Of a DNA stretch of 64,000 bases, positions 53,438 to 61,440 are shown piece by piece. Position numbers and translations under genes: made by a program. The number at the start of each line of letters is the position of its first letter. The first letter of the stretch is position 1. Below the pieces are notes generated by a model, which worked only from the letters and a program-made list of their open reading frames with translations, was not told the origin of the DNA and ran no database searches. This DNA comes from Bacteroidota bacterium. Its GTDB lineage: Bacteria > Bacteroidota > Bacteroidia > AKYH767-A > JAHEYN01. The stretch lies in the NCBI GenBank assembly GCA_023251555.1, contig JAHEYN010000007.1, positions 1 through 64,000 of the forward strand. Direction: 5' to 3'.

Positions 53438-55306
53438 ATGAAACAAATTTATACAATCGTTCAATTATTCTTTTTAGTAGTACTTATTGCTCCCACATGC
53501 ATTAGCCAAACGACATTTCAAACAGCTTATACTATTCCAATTTCGACAAACCCTCCTTATTCCACTGCTACCATAAAGAATACCACAGATGGGGGCTATA
53601 TTATTGGAAGTGCTGGATCAATCAGTGGTTATAATAATCCGGTAATTGCAAAATTTGATGCAGCATTTAACCTGCAGTGGACATGTTCTTTTGGATATTA
53701 TGGACAACAGCATGGCTTTGGTTCAGTTGCACAGACAACTGATGGGGGGTATATGTGCTTTTTTGATTATGGGTCTGAGCGAGTTGCAAAAGTAAGCAAT
53801 AATGGTACCTTTTTATGGGCAAAGTCTGTTGGAGTAAGTATCGCTGGAGCCGGGCCACTTTGGGATGGCATGGCAACTACAGGTGGCTATGTGATGGTAG
53901 GAAGGGATCAAGCTAATTTAGTTACTGCTCCATACATTTTATTAACTAAGTTAAATGATAATGGATCCAAATTATGGGACAAATGTTATAAATGTAATTC
54001 TATTAGTAATACAGCCGTTGCAACAGGAAAATCTGTAAAACAAACAACAGATGGTGGATTCATAATAGCAGCAGATTATTATTATTCTGCAACTACTCAA
54101 TATGATATTATTCTTATAAAAACAAATTCTGTTGGAGATACTCTTTGGACAAAAATGTACGGTGGTACAGGTAATGATTATAGTAAATCTGTAATGTCCC
54201 TTGCTAATGGCGAATATGCAGTAGGAGGGTATACTACTAGTTTTGGATCAGGAGCCTATGATATTTATTTAATACATACTTCATCGAATGGAAGCATACA
54301 ATGGGCGAAAACCTACGGTGGTACTGGTAGTGAAATTCCAACTTCATTCCATCAAACTACTGATGGTGGATATATTTTTTCCGGAAGAACTACTGGTCCA
54401 GGCAATTCCTATAATGGATTCCTTATCAAGACAGATGCGGTTGGAGACACTCTATGGACAAAAACATACGGAACAACAGCATGGCACGAAAATGATGATG
54501 TACTTCAAACTACTGATGGCGGTTATGCAATAGCAGCTCTTGCATGGACAGATTTGGATATTATAAAAACGGATATCAATGGGGTTACTACAGGATGTTA
54601 TGGAGTTGGCTCTTTTACCATCAACAGTTTTTCACCAACGGTAAGTCCTGGATCTTTTGCAAGTGTTGTTGCTTCTACTTCCAATCCTATAGATCTTACC
54701 GCCTCCTTCAGTACCTTCCCATTAACACCAACTTCATATACCCCTGGATGTACTACATTACCCATAGAAATAATTTCTTTTACTGCTACTAAAACTGCGA
54801 ATGAAAAAGTTGAATTAAATTGGGCAACAGCAAGTGAAATAAACAATAATTGCTTTTCCATAGAACGAGGTACAGATGGGAATAATTTTGAAACAATAGG
54901 AAAAGTAAAGGGGGCCGGAAATTCAACCGGTGAAAAAAAATATTCGTTTACTGATGAACATCCATTCTCAGGAATAAATTATTACCGCCTCAAACAGATT
55001 GATTTTGATGGCAACTATACTTATTCAAAAATTATTTCTGTAACAACAATTAACCATCAACAATTAACCATTTATCCCGTTCCGTCCGATAAAGAATTGA
55101 ACTGCGAGTTTTATTCGGATGAAAATTCCCTGGTAAATATTGCGGTAACGGATGTGCTCGGGAATATCATACTCCGGAAGGACATAAAGGAAAAACATGG
55201 GATGAATAAGGAGAAGCTTGATATCAGCAACTTGTCACAAGGAGTGTATTTTCTGAAAATAGATAATGGAATGCAACAATCGCAAATCAAGTTTATAAAA
55301 CAATGA
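53438..55306 (+). CDS. T9SS-exported protein with seven TDGGY-type repeats
   Basis: This 622-residue protein has a signal peptide ending near CISQT. Seven repeats of about 50 residues follow with N/Q-T-T-D-G-G-Y-x-I...G, L-I-K-T-N-x-x-G-D-T-L-W-T-K-x-Y-G-G, the same type as in 35283, 46863 (second half) and 58117. The first two thirds are distinctly AT-rich, while the 3' end has the composition and near-identical sequence of its neighbours, hinting at a different origin for the two parts. The linker is LPIEIISFTATKTANEKVELNW; the sorting domain has TIYPVPSDKELNCEFY, DVLGNIIL, GVYFLKI and ends IKFIKQ. The next gene follows after an extragenic repeat. Confidence 0.88.
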   Translation: MKQIYTIVQLFFLVVLIAPTCISQTTFQTAYTIPISTNPPYSTATIKNTTDGGYIIGSAGSISGYNNPVIAKFDAAFNLQWTCSFGYYGQQHGFGSVAQTTDGGYMCFFDYGSERVAKVSNNGTFLWAKSVGVSIAGAGPLWDGMATTGGYVMVGRDQANLVTAPYILLTKLNDNGSKLWDKCYKCNSISNTAVATGKSVKQTTDGGFIIAADYYYSATTQYDIILIKTNSVGDTLWTKMYGGTGNDYSKSVMSLANGEYAVGGYTTSFGSGAYDIYLIHTSSNGSIQWAKTYGGTGSEIPTSFHQTTDGGYIFSGRTTGPGNSYNGFLIKTDAVGDTLWTKTYGTTAWHENDDVLQTTDGGYAIAALAWTDLDIIKTDINGVTTGCYGVGSFTINSFSPTVSPGSFASVVASTSNPIDLTASFSTFPLTPTSYTPGCTTLPIEIISFTATKTANEKVELNWATASEINNNCFSIERGTDGNNFETIGKVKGAGNSTGEKKYSFTDEHPFSGINYYRLKQIDFDGNYTYSKIISVTTINHQQLTIYPVPSDKELNCEFYSDENSLVNIAVTDVLGNIILRKDIKEKHGMNKEKLDISNLSQGVYFLKIDNGMQQSQIKFIKQ

Positions 55307-55313
55307 AAATATC

Positions 55314-55375
55314 TTTAATCCGCCTTCGCGTTTCGCTACGGCGGACAAGATGGTCCCGGGCTCACCCCGGGGTTA
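55314..55375. repeat. Extragenic palindromic repeat inside the propeller array
   Basis: The first hairpin module (TCCGCC...GGCGGA) is that of the units at 29.3 and 31.5 kb, but the following hairpin is CCCGGG-CTCA-CCCCGGG. It interrupts the tight gene spacing of the array and may end or stabilise transcripts. Confidence 0.8.
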
Positions 55376-55422
55376 ACACCAATTCATAGATTTTAAAAAC
55401 CCCTCAAAGCAGTTCATGAATT

Positions 55423-57459
55423 ATGAAAACATATACAAAAACATTACTCGTCATACTTGTTATTTATTATTTATTTCCTCTTATCCCTTCCGCCCAGCCA
55501 ACTCTTCTCTGGGCAAAACGAATGGGTGGAACTACTACAGATGCCGGTTATTCCATCGCGGTGGACGGCAGCGGTAATGTTTTTACCACAGGGAAATTTT
55601 TAGGTACAGCTAACTTGGATCCCGGAGCAGGTACTTACAATCTGACTGATCCGGCCGGAGGTGATGTTTTTGTCAGCAAGTTAGATGGAGCGGGTAACTT
55701 TGTTTATGCCAAAAGCATGGGGGGGGCAGGTCAGGGTGCTGGTTATTCCATCGCATTGGACGGAAGCGGCAATATTTATACTACAGGGATTTATGATGGT
55801 ACAGCCGACTTTGACCCCGGAGCGGGTACTTATAATCTGACTTTCGCAGGGAGTTTAGATGTTTTCGTCAGCAAACTGGATGCTTCCGGTAATTTTTTAT
55901 GGGCGAAAAGCTTAGGCGGAACAAGTGATGACAGAGGTTATTCCCTTGCAGTGGATGGCAGCAGTAATGTTTATACCACGGGGTATTTTTATGGTACAGC
56001 CGACTTCGACCCGGGAGCAGGTACTTATAATCTGAATGCTGCAATGGGAGGTTCAGGGTATCCTGATATTTTCATCAGCAAGTTAGATGCATCAGGAAAC
56101 TTTGCATGGGCAAAAAGCATCGGCGGAACATATTATGATTATGGCAGGGCTATCGCGGTGGACGGCAGCGGCAATGTCTATACTGTTGGGTCTTTTTATG
56201 GTACAGTCGACTTCGACCCCGGAGCAGGCACTTACAATCTTACCTCATCGAACTATGATGTTTTCGTCAGTAAGCTGGATGGATCGGGTAACTTTATGTG
56301 GGCAAAAAACATGGGAGGAACAGGTGCCGATGACTGTTGGGCCATAGATGTAGATGCCAGTGGTGATATTTACATTGCCGGAAAATTTGTAGGTGTAGCC
56401 GATTTTGACCCCGGAGCAGGTACTTACAATCTCACTTCTATGGGTACTGATGATATTTTTCTTAGCAGGTTAGATGGATCGGGTAATCTTGTATGGGCGG
56501 TAAGTGCGGGTGGAAATTTAAATGATTACGCTCATTCCGTCACTTTGGATGGTATCGGAAATGTGTATATCATGGGCGATCAGTACAGCGCCACGGTGGA
56601 CTACGACCCTGGTGTGGCCACATTTAATGTGACTAATACGGGTACCGAAGCCAGCTTTATTGCCCGGTATGATATTAACGGCAATTTTCTATGTGCCATG
56701 ACCATTACACCCGGGCATAACGAAACGAATTTTGGTGACAGGCATATAGCTGCGAGCGGTAATAGTGTGTGGGTTACAGCGTCTTTTGATAATGCCCTCG
56801 CTGATTTTGACCCCTGTCCTGCTAATTACTATCCTGGTTTATATGGCAATACGGATGTTTATATAGCAAAGTATGATTTCACCAACTGCAATTGCACGGT
56901 TCTGCCAGTCGAATGGTTTTCATTCACTGGAAGAAATGAAGGAGACCAAAATATTTTGGAATGGACAACTGCAAGTGAAATTAATAACGATCATTTTTCT
57001 GTTGAACGAAGTGACGAGGGGCATAATTTCGAAAAAATAGGCAATGTAAGAGGCATAGTCAACACAAATGAAAAACAAAACTATTCATTCATAGATACAA
57101 ATCCGTTTTCAGGAATAAATTATTATCGCCTGAAACAAACTGACTATAACAGCAAATTCACTTATTCAAAAATCATTTCAATCAACAATCAACAAATCAA
57201 CAAATCAGTAATCAGCATTTATCCCAATCCTTCTGATGGTGAGTTTACTGTTTCCGGTTTGTTGCACCCGGTTATCATAAAAATCTATAACATTTTAGGG
57301 CAGGAAGTTTACTCCATAGGGATGGACCTCCATAACTATAACCGGCAATCCGTTTCTTTGGGAGAAAGCGAAAGTTTTAAACTTAATTTAAATAGTTTGC
57401 CGGCAGGAATGTATTTCTTAAAAGCAGGCAATGCACAAATAAAATTTATTAAGCAGTAA
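55423..57459 (+). CDS. T9SS-exported protein with seven DPGAGTYNL propeller repeats
   Basis: This 678-residue protein has a signal peptide ending near IPSAQ. Seven repeats of about 60 residues follow, containing W-A-K-S-x-G-G, A-V-D-G-S-G-N-V-Y-T-x-G, F-D-P-G-A-G-T-Y-N-L and V-F-V-S-K-L-D-x-S-G-N-F, a variant of the SBBP-type propeller. The common linker (LPVEWFSFTGRNEGDQNILEW, YYRLKQTDYNSKF) is followed by a sorting domain of the YPNP form (ISIYPNPSDGEFTVSG, NILGQEVY, GMYFLKA, ends IKFIKQ), which is diverged from the near-identical neighbours. It follows an extragenic repeat, so it may have its own promoter. Confidence 0.88.
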   Translation: MKTYTKTLLVILVIYYLFPLIPSAQPTLLWAKRMGGTTTDAGYSIAVDGSGNVFTTGKFLGTANLDPGAGTYNLTDPAGGDVFVSKLDGAGNFVYAKSMGGAGQGAGYSIALDGSGNIYTTGIYDGTADFDPGAGTYNLTFAGSLDVFVSKLDASGNFLWAKSLGGTSDDRGYSLAVDGSSNVYTTGYFYGTADFDPGAGTYNLNAAMGGSGYPDIFISKLDASGNFAWAKSIGGTYYDYGRAIAVDGSGNVYTVGSFYGTVDFDPGAGTYNLTSSNYDVFVSKLDGSGNFMWAKNMGGTGADDCWAIDVDASGDIYIAGKFVGVADFDPGAGTYNLTSMGTDDIFLSRLDGSGNLVWAVSAGGNLNDYAHSVTLDGIGNVYIMGDQYSATVDYDPGVATFNVTNTGTEASFIARYDINGNFLCAMTITPGHNETNFGDRHIAASGNSVWVTASFDNALADFDPCPANYYPGLYGNTDVYIAKYDFTNCNCTVLPVEWFSFTGRNEGDQNILEWTTASEINNDHFSVERSDEGHNFEKIGNVRGIVNTNEKQNYSFIDTNPFSGINYYRLKQTDYNSKFTYSKIISINNQQINKSVISIYPNPSDGEFTVSGLLHPVIIKIYNILGQEVYSIGMDLHNYNRQSVSLGESESFKLNLNSLPAGMYFLKAGNAQIKFIKQ

Positions 57460-57487
57460 AGACCAATTACCCTTGAGTAATTCTCGG

Positions 57488-57979
57488 ATGAAGACTATTC
57501 CCCCCAATATTATTGCTTTTCTTATCTGTTGTCTTTTGTCAACTGTCAAATCATATGCTCAGTCCGAAGGATTCCTCAGTATTGCAAATGTACCCGGGAT
57601 AGTGCAGGAAAAATTCAAACTGCTGTACCCCGAACAAGATATTGCCAGGGCAGCATGGGAATATGAGAATGGTGGCTATGAGGCATACATAAAAGATAAA
57701 AAAGGCACTACAGGCGATGTGATGTTTTTTAACACAGAGGGGAAATTAGAGTACCATATTTTTACGGAAGGCAGCATCCGTACGGGTACAGAGCGGGAGA
57801 TAAATGCAGAAGCATTGCCCGAAGCTATCCGGATACATCTGTCAGGAACATACAATGGAAAAATTATCCGTGCATCGGTCGTTAAGTTTGACCTGGAAGA
57901 AAAAACAAAAGGATACAGGGTAATGCTTGAGGATATACAGCTTCTATATGACAGCGAAGGCAGGCTGCAAAAGCAGTGA
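57488..57979 (+). CDS. Secreted PepSY-like protein
   Basis: It has 163 residues from the ATG at 57488 (a TTG at 57473 is in frame but no better). The signal peptide is MKTIPPNIIAFLICCLLST onward, ending near SYAQS. Two tandem units of about 60 residues resemble PepSY-like domains: VPGIVQEKFKLLYPEQDIARAAWEYENGGYEAYI and LPEAIRIHLSGTYNGKIIRASVVKFDLEEKTKGYRVML share the pattern of an amphipathic helix, then a W/V-x-x-E/K strand and a Y-E/R strand. Such proteins occur in the periplasm of Bacteroidota, and their function is unknown. It has no sorting domain, unlike all its neighbours. Confidence 0.65.
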   Translation: MKTIPPNIIAFLICCLLSTVKSYAQSEGFLSIANVPGIVQEKFKLLYPEQDIARAAWEYENGGYEAYIKDKKGTTGDVMFFNTEGKLEYHIFTEGSIRTGTEREINAEALPEAIRIHLSGTYNGKIIRASVVKFDLEEKTKGYRVMLEDIQLLYDSEGRLQKQ

Positions 57980-58023
57980 TGAGGAACACACAAAATATAA
58001 CATGGAATAAGCAATTCGCAATT

Positions 58024-58100
58024 CGATATTACGAATTTATCACAAGAAAATATTGCCTGAATATAAATAACAAGAACAGATAGAATTAATAAAACAATAA
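58024..58100 (+). pseudogene. Decayed 3' end of a T9SS sorting domain gene
   Basis: The sequence matches the 3' end of the gene at 45093-46829: it reads CAAGAACAGATAGAATTAAT then AAAACAATAA, giving KQEQIELIKQ and a stop, against KQEQMELIKQ. The upstream part resembles the tails of other array genes (ATTTATCACAAG...). A stretch in between is missing and the frame is broken. It is what remains of a deleted or converted array member. Confidence 0.75.
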
Positions 58101-58116
58101 TCCGATAATTTCTATT

Positions 58117-61100
58117 ATGAAAACCTCCACCCCCTTTATTCTAAAAGCTGCCCTGCTGCTGGCAGCATGTTATGGCTTGTCAGTACAAAAGAGCCATGCA
58201 GTGATATGTATTACTGCCCCACCTGCCCCTCTTACACTTGCAGTGCCCCCTTCATACATGGGATTTACGAATATTACGCTCAGTGCCATCAACCGCACTT
58301 CCACTGATGACGAGCTTTGGGCAGATGTGAACACGACCAACCAGTCTACCAGGCTTACCCAGAGTACTGCCTACACATTGACATTCACCCATGATGATCT
58401 CTGGAATGTGCTGGTGCGTGCATGGATTGATTATAACAATGATGGAGATTTTCTTGATGCCGGGGAACTGCTGGGTACTTCTGCATTGTCGCCCGGGATG
58501 GGAACCCCTTATACAGGAACGATAAATTTTAACGCTTCGGCCTCAGCCACCGGCTGGAAAAACATGAGAGTTACGGTAGACCTTGACGACGGCTCAATGT
58601 CACTGGGAGCTCCCGTTTCCAACAATTGCTGGTACGGCGAAGTTGAAGATTACCAGGTAAACCTTGCGACATCTGCAGCGATGTCCTATACTTCATGTAC
58701 GACGACCCAGGGCAATACCTCTGTGGTATACCAGAACACTACGGACCAGCAAGTGATAGGCGTAGAGATAGTGACAGGCACAGGAGGAGCATCTCCCCTT
58801 ACAGCCACGAGTTTTACATTCCAGACCAACGGGACTACAAGCATATCGGATATCAGTAATGCGAAGCTGTGGACTACATCAAGCAGCTGCAACTTTGCAG
58901 CTGTAACCCAGCTTGGGGGAACAGTGGCTTCCCCGCCTGCCAGCGGAACACCTTTTACCATCAGCGGATTTACATTTACCCTGGCTCCCGGTACAAATTA
59001 TTTCTGGCTGACCTATGATATATCTCCCACGGCTGTATCCGGGAATGTAATAGATGCACAGTGTACTGCGCTTACGGCAGGAGGTTCTCCGAGAACACCG
59101 GCAACGACATCGCCTGCCGGCTCCCGCCCGATATCCGACGGGTTTACATCTGCAGTTACAACGCAGCCCAACACGGGAGTGGTGGGAGTGTCTATGGCTA
59201 ACCAGCTTGTGGTAGGGGTAGAGGTGACCATAGCATCGCAGACATTGACTGCGACAAGCTTCACGTTTAACACAACGGGATCGACAAATGCCCTCACTGA
59301 TATAGCGAGTGCAAGCTTATGGTACACCGGAACCAATATGACGTTTAACACTGCAACGCAGTTCGGGAGTATAGTGTCCTCGCCCAATGGCAGCTTCTCC
59401 TTCACAGGCTCAACGGCCCTGGCCCCCGGGACATACTATTTTTGGCTGACCTATACGATTTCCGGCAGCGCCACTGTCGGGGACAAAGTGGATGCGCAGT
59501 GTACCTCGCTGACTGTATCGGGGCTGGCACATACCCCCGCACCCACATCTCCAGCAGGTGACAGGACCATTGTGGCAACTGCCAATATCCCGCTTCAGTA
59601 CCAGGCTACTTTCGGTACCACTGCCGATGAGGATGGAATATGTTTTGACCTTACTTCAGACGGAGGATACATTATCAATGCCCGTTACCAGAGTGATTGC
59701 ATGGCATGTCCAAATATGGAACAGGGATGGCTTATTAAAACCGATGCCAGTGCCGCAATTCTATGGAGCAGTATTTTCGGCGGAGGGCATTCGGAAGAAG
59801 GAAGATGGATCAAGACTACAACAGATGGTTATATCGTTGCGGGCGAAACAAACAGCAATGCTCCCATCCAGTTTGATATGAACTTTGCCAAGTTTAACAG
59901 CGCCGGAACCATGCAATGGAATAAGAGCGTTGGATCAACCTCTACCGCCGAAGGATATATGGATATTTACACTCCCAGTTCCGGCATGGTTACCTCCGAC
60001 GGAGGCTTTGTTTTCTGCTGCGAAGGCAGTATCTCAGGCTTCAATAAAGATTTTTATGTTGTTAAAATGACTGCTGCCGGGACCTTTGAATGGGGTACCA
60101 CTATAGGAGGTACTTCAATGGAACTGGCCAACAGTGTTCAGCAGACTACTGAAGGAGGATACATTGTGGCAGGTTCTGGATATATTGGATCCACTAACCA
60201 GGGAGCCTACCTTGTGAAACTGAATTCTGCCGGTACTTTCCAGTGGGGGAAATCGTATGATTATACTTCGTCCGGGACACCTGCGGCCAGGGCTCATGAT
60301 ATCCGCCAGACCAGCGACGGCGGATTTATTGTTGTCGGATCCAGCAGTAATGGTTCCGCCGACTGGGATATGTTGCTGATGAAAACAAACAGTGCCGGAA
60401 CGGTTCAGTGGTACAAATGTTATGGTACTTCAAATAATGAATGGGGATTATCTTTCGCGGCTACTGTCGATGGAGGCTACATCCTGTCAGGTTATGGAAA
60501 CAGTACTAACTACTGGGGTATCTATAATGACGGACTGTTGGTGAAAGTAGATGGAACAGGCGGATTGCAGTGGGCAAAAGCATATGGAGGAGCCCAGGAA
60601 GACCAGGCAATAAAAGTCATGCAGACCACTGACGGTGGTTATGCCTTTACCGGGTATACAAAAAGTTTTGGTGCAGGAGCAGAAGATGTGTGGTTTGGAA
60701 AGACCAATGAAGTTGGAGAGACGGGCGCCAATGCATGTAATTTTCAGTCTCTTTCATTTGCTGTATCATCCGGTGGCACTACTGTTACGGGAGGATCCGG
60801 TGCTGCAAGAGGGGCAATTACCACCAATACCATTGTCGCAGGCTCTCTCTCCGTGACACCCAATATCGTTTGCCAGATTGTTCTGCCCATTGAACTGCTC
60901 GACTTCTCCGCTTCACTTCTTCCTGATAACCAGGTTAAGTGTAATTGGACTACAGGTACTGAAACATATAATGATTATTTCGTTGTTGAACATAGTGTTG
61001 ACGCAAGGTCATTTGCGCCTATTGGATCAGTCCGGGGGGCAGGAAACTCTAATGTGAACCAATATTATTCTTTTAAAGATGAGCACCCTTCTCCCGGTAT

Positions 61101-61434
61101 AAATTACTACCGGCTAAGGCAGGTTGACTTCGACGGGCAATACACATATACACAAGTGGTAAGTGTTGAGATATCCCGATTCCCTTATGTCGTTGTCATC
61201 TTCCCGAACCCCGTACAGAAACAACTCAATTGTGTCATATCTGCCGATCAGAATACAGCAATAACCGCTTCGGTTATTGATATGCTTGGCAATACTGTGG
61301 CAGGCGAAAGGAGAAAACTTTCCCGCGGAAAAAATAATCTCGCCTTCGATATTGCCACCCTCCCGCAGGGAGTTTACCTTTTCCTGGTCAGCGATGGGGT
61401 GAAACAGCAACAGCTGAAATTTGTAAAGGAATAA
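58117..61434 (+). CDS. T9SS-exported protein: GEVED, two BNR-associated-like domains, seven-repeat propeller
   Basis: This 1105-residue protein has a signal peptide ending near SHAV. A GEVED domain covers about 30-185 (AWIDYNNDGDFLDAGELLG, closing WYGEVEDYQV). Two domains of about 145 residues follow with PLTATSFTFQT, DISNAKLW, and LAPGTNYFWLTYDIS, a BNR-associated type related to the repeats of the gene at 46863. Then seven repeats of about 55 residues have T-D-G-G-Y-I-x-x-G and L-V-K-x-N-S-A-G-T-F-Q-W-G-K. The linker is LPIELLDFSASLLPDNQVKCNW; the sorting domain VVIFPNPVQKQLNCVIS, DMLGNTVA, GVYLFLV ends LKFVKE. It is the last but one complete array gene, 6 nt before the next. Confidence 0.9.
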   Translation: MKTSTPFILKAALLLAACYGLSVQKSHAVICITAPPAPLTLAVPPSYMGFTNITLSAINRTSTDDELWADVNTTNQSTRLTQSTAYTLTFTHDDLWNVLVRAWIDYNNDGDFLDAGELLGTSALSPGMGTPYTGTINFNASASATGWKNMRVTVDLDDGSMSLGAPVSNNCWYGEVEDYQVNLATSAAMSYTSCTTTQGNTSVVYQNTTDQQVIGVEIVTGTGGASPLTATSFTFQTNGTTSISDISNAKLWTTSSSCNFAAVTQLGGTVASPPASGTPFTISGFTFTLAPGTNYFWLTYDISPTAVSGNVIDAQCTALTAGGSPRTPATTSPAGSRPISDGFTSAVTTQPNTGVVGVSMANQLVVGVEVTIASQTLTATSFTFNTTGSTNALTDIASASLWYTGTNMTFNTATQFGSIVSSPNGSFSFTGSTALAPGTYYFWLTYTISGSATVGDKVDAQCTSLTVSGLAHTPAPTSPAGDRTIVATANIPLQYQATFGTTADEDGICFDLTSDGGYIINARYQSDCMACPNMEQGWLIKTDASAAILWSSIFGGGHSEEGRWIKTTTDGYIVAGETNSNAPIQFDMNFAKFNSAGTMQWNKSVGSTSTAEGYMDIYTPSSGMVTSDGGFVFCCEGSISGFNKDFYVVKMTAAGTFEWGTTIGGTSMELANSVQQTTEGGYIVAGSGYIGSTNQGAYLVKLNSAGTFQWGKSYDYTSSGTPAARAHDIRQTSDGGFIVVGSSSNGSADWDMLLMKTNSAGTVQWYKCYGTSNNEWGLSFAATVDGGYILSGYGNSTNYWGIYNDGLLVKVDGTGGLQWAKAYGGAQEDQAIKVMQTTDGGYAFTGYTKSFGAGAEDVWFGKTNEVGETGANACNFQSLSFAVSSGGTTVTGGSGAARGAITTNTIVAGSLSVTPNIVCQIVLPIELLDFSASLLPDNQVKCNWTTGTETYNDYFVVEHSVDARSFAPIGSVRGAGNSNVNQYYSFKDEHPSPGINYYRLRQVDFDGQYTYTQVVSVEISRFPYVVVIFPNPVQKQLNCVISADQNTAITASVIDMLGNTVAGERRKLSRGKNNLAFDIATLPQGVYLFLVSDGVKQQQLKFVKE

Positions 61435-61440
61435 TACTGC

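Noticed and set aside
55307-55422. Insertion sequence in the array gap
   Set aside because: The gap holds only an extragenic palindromic repeat; no terminal repeats with transposase or target duplication were seen.
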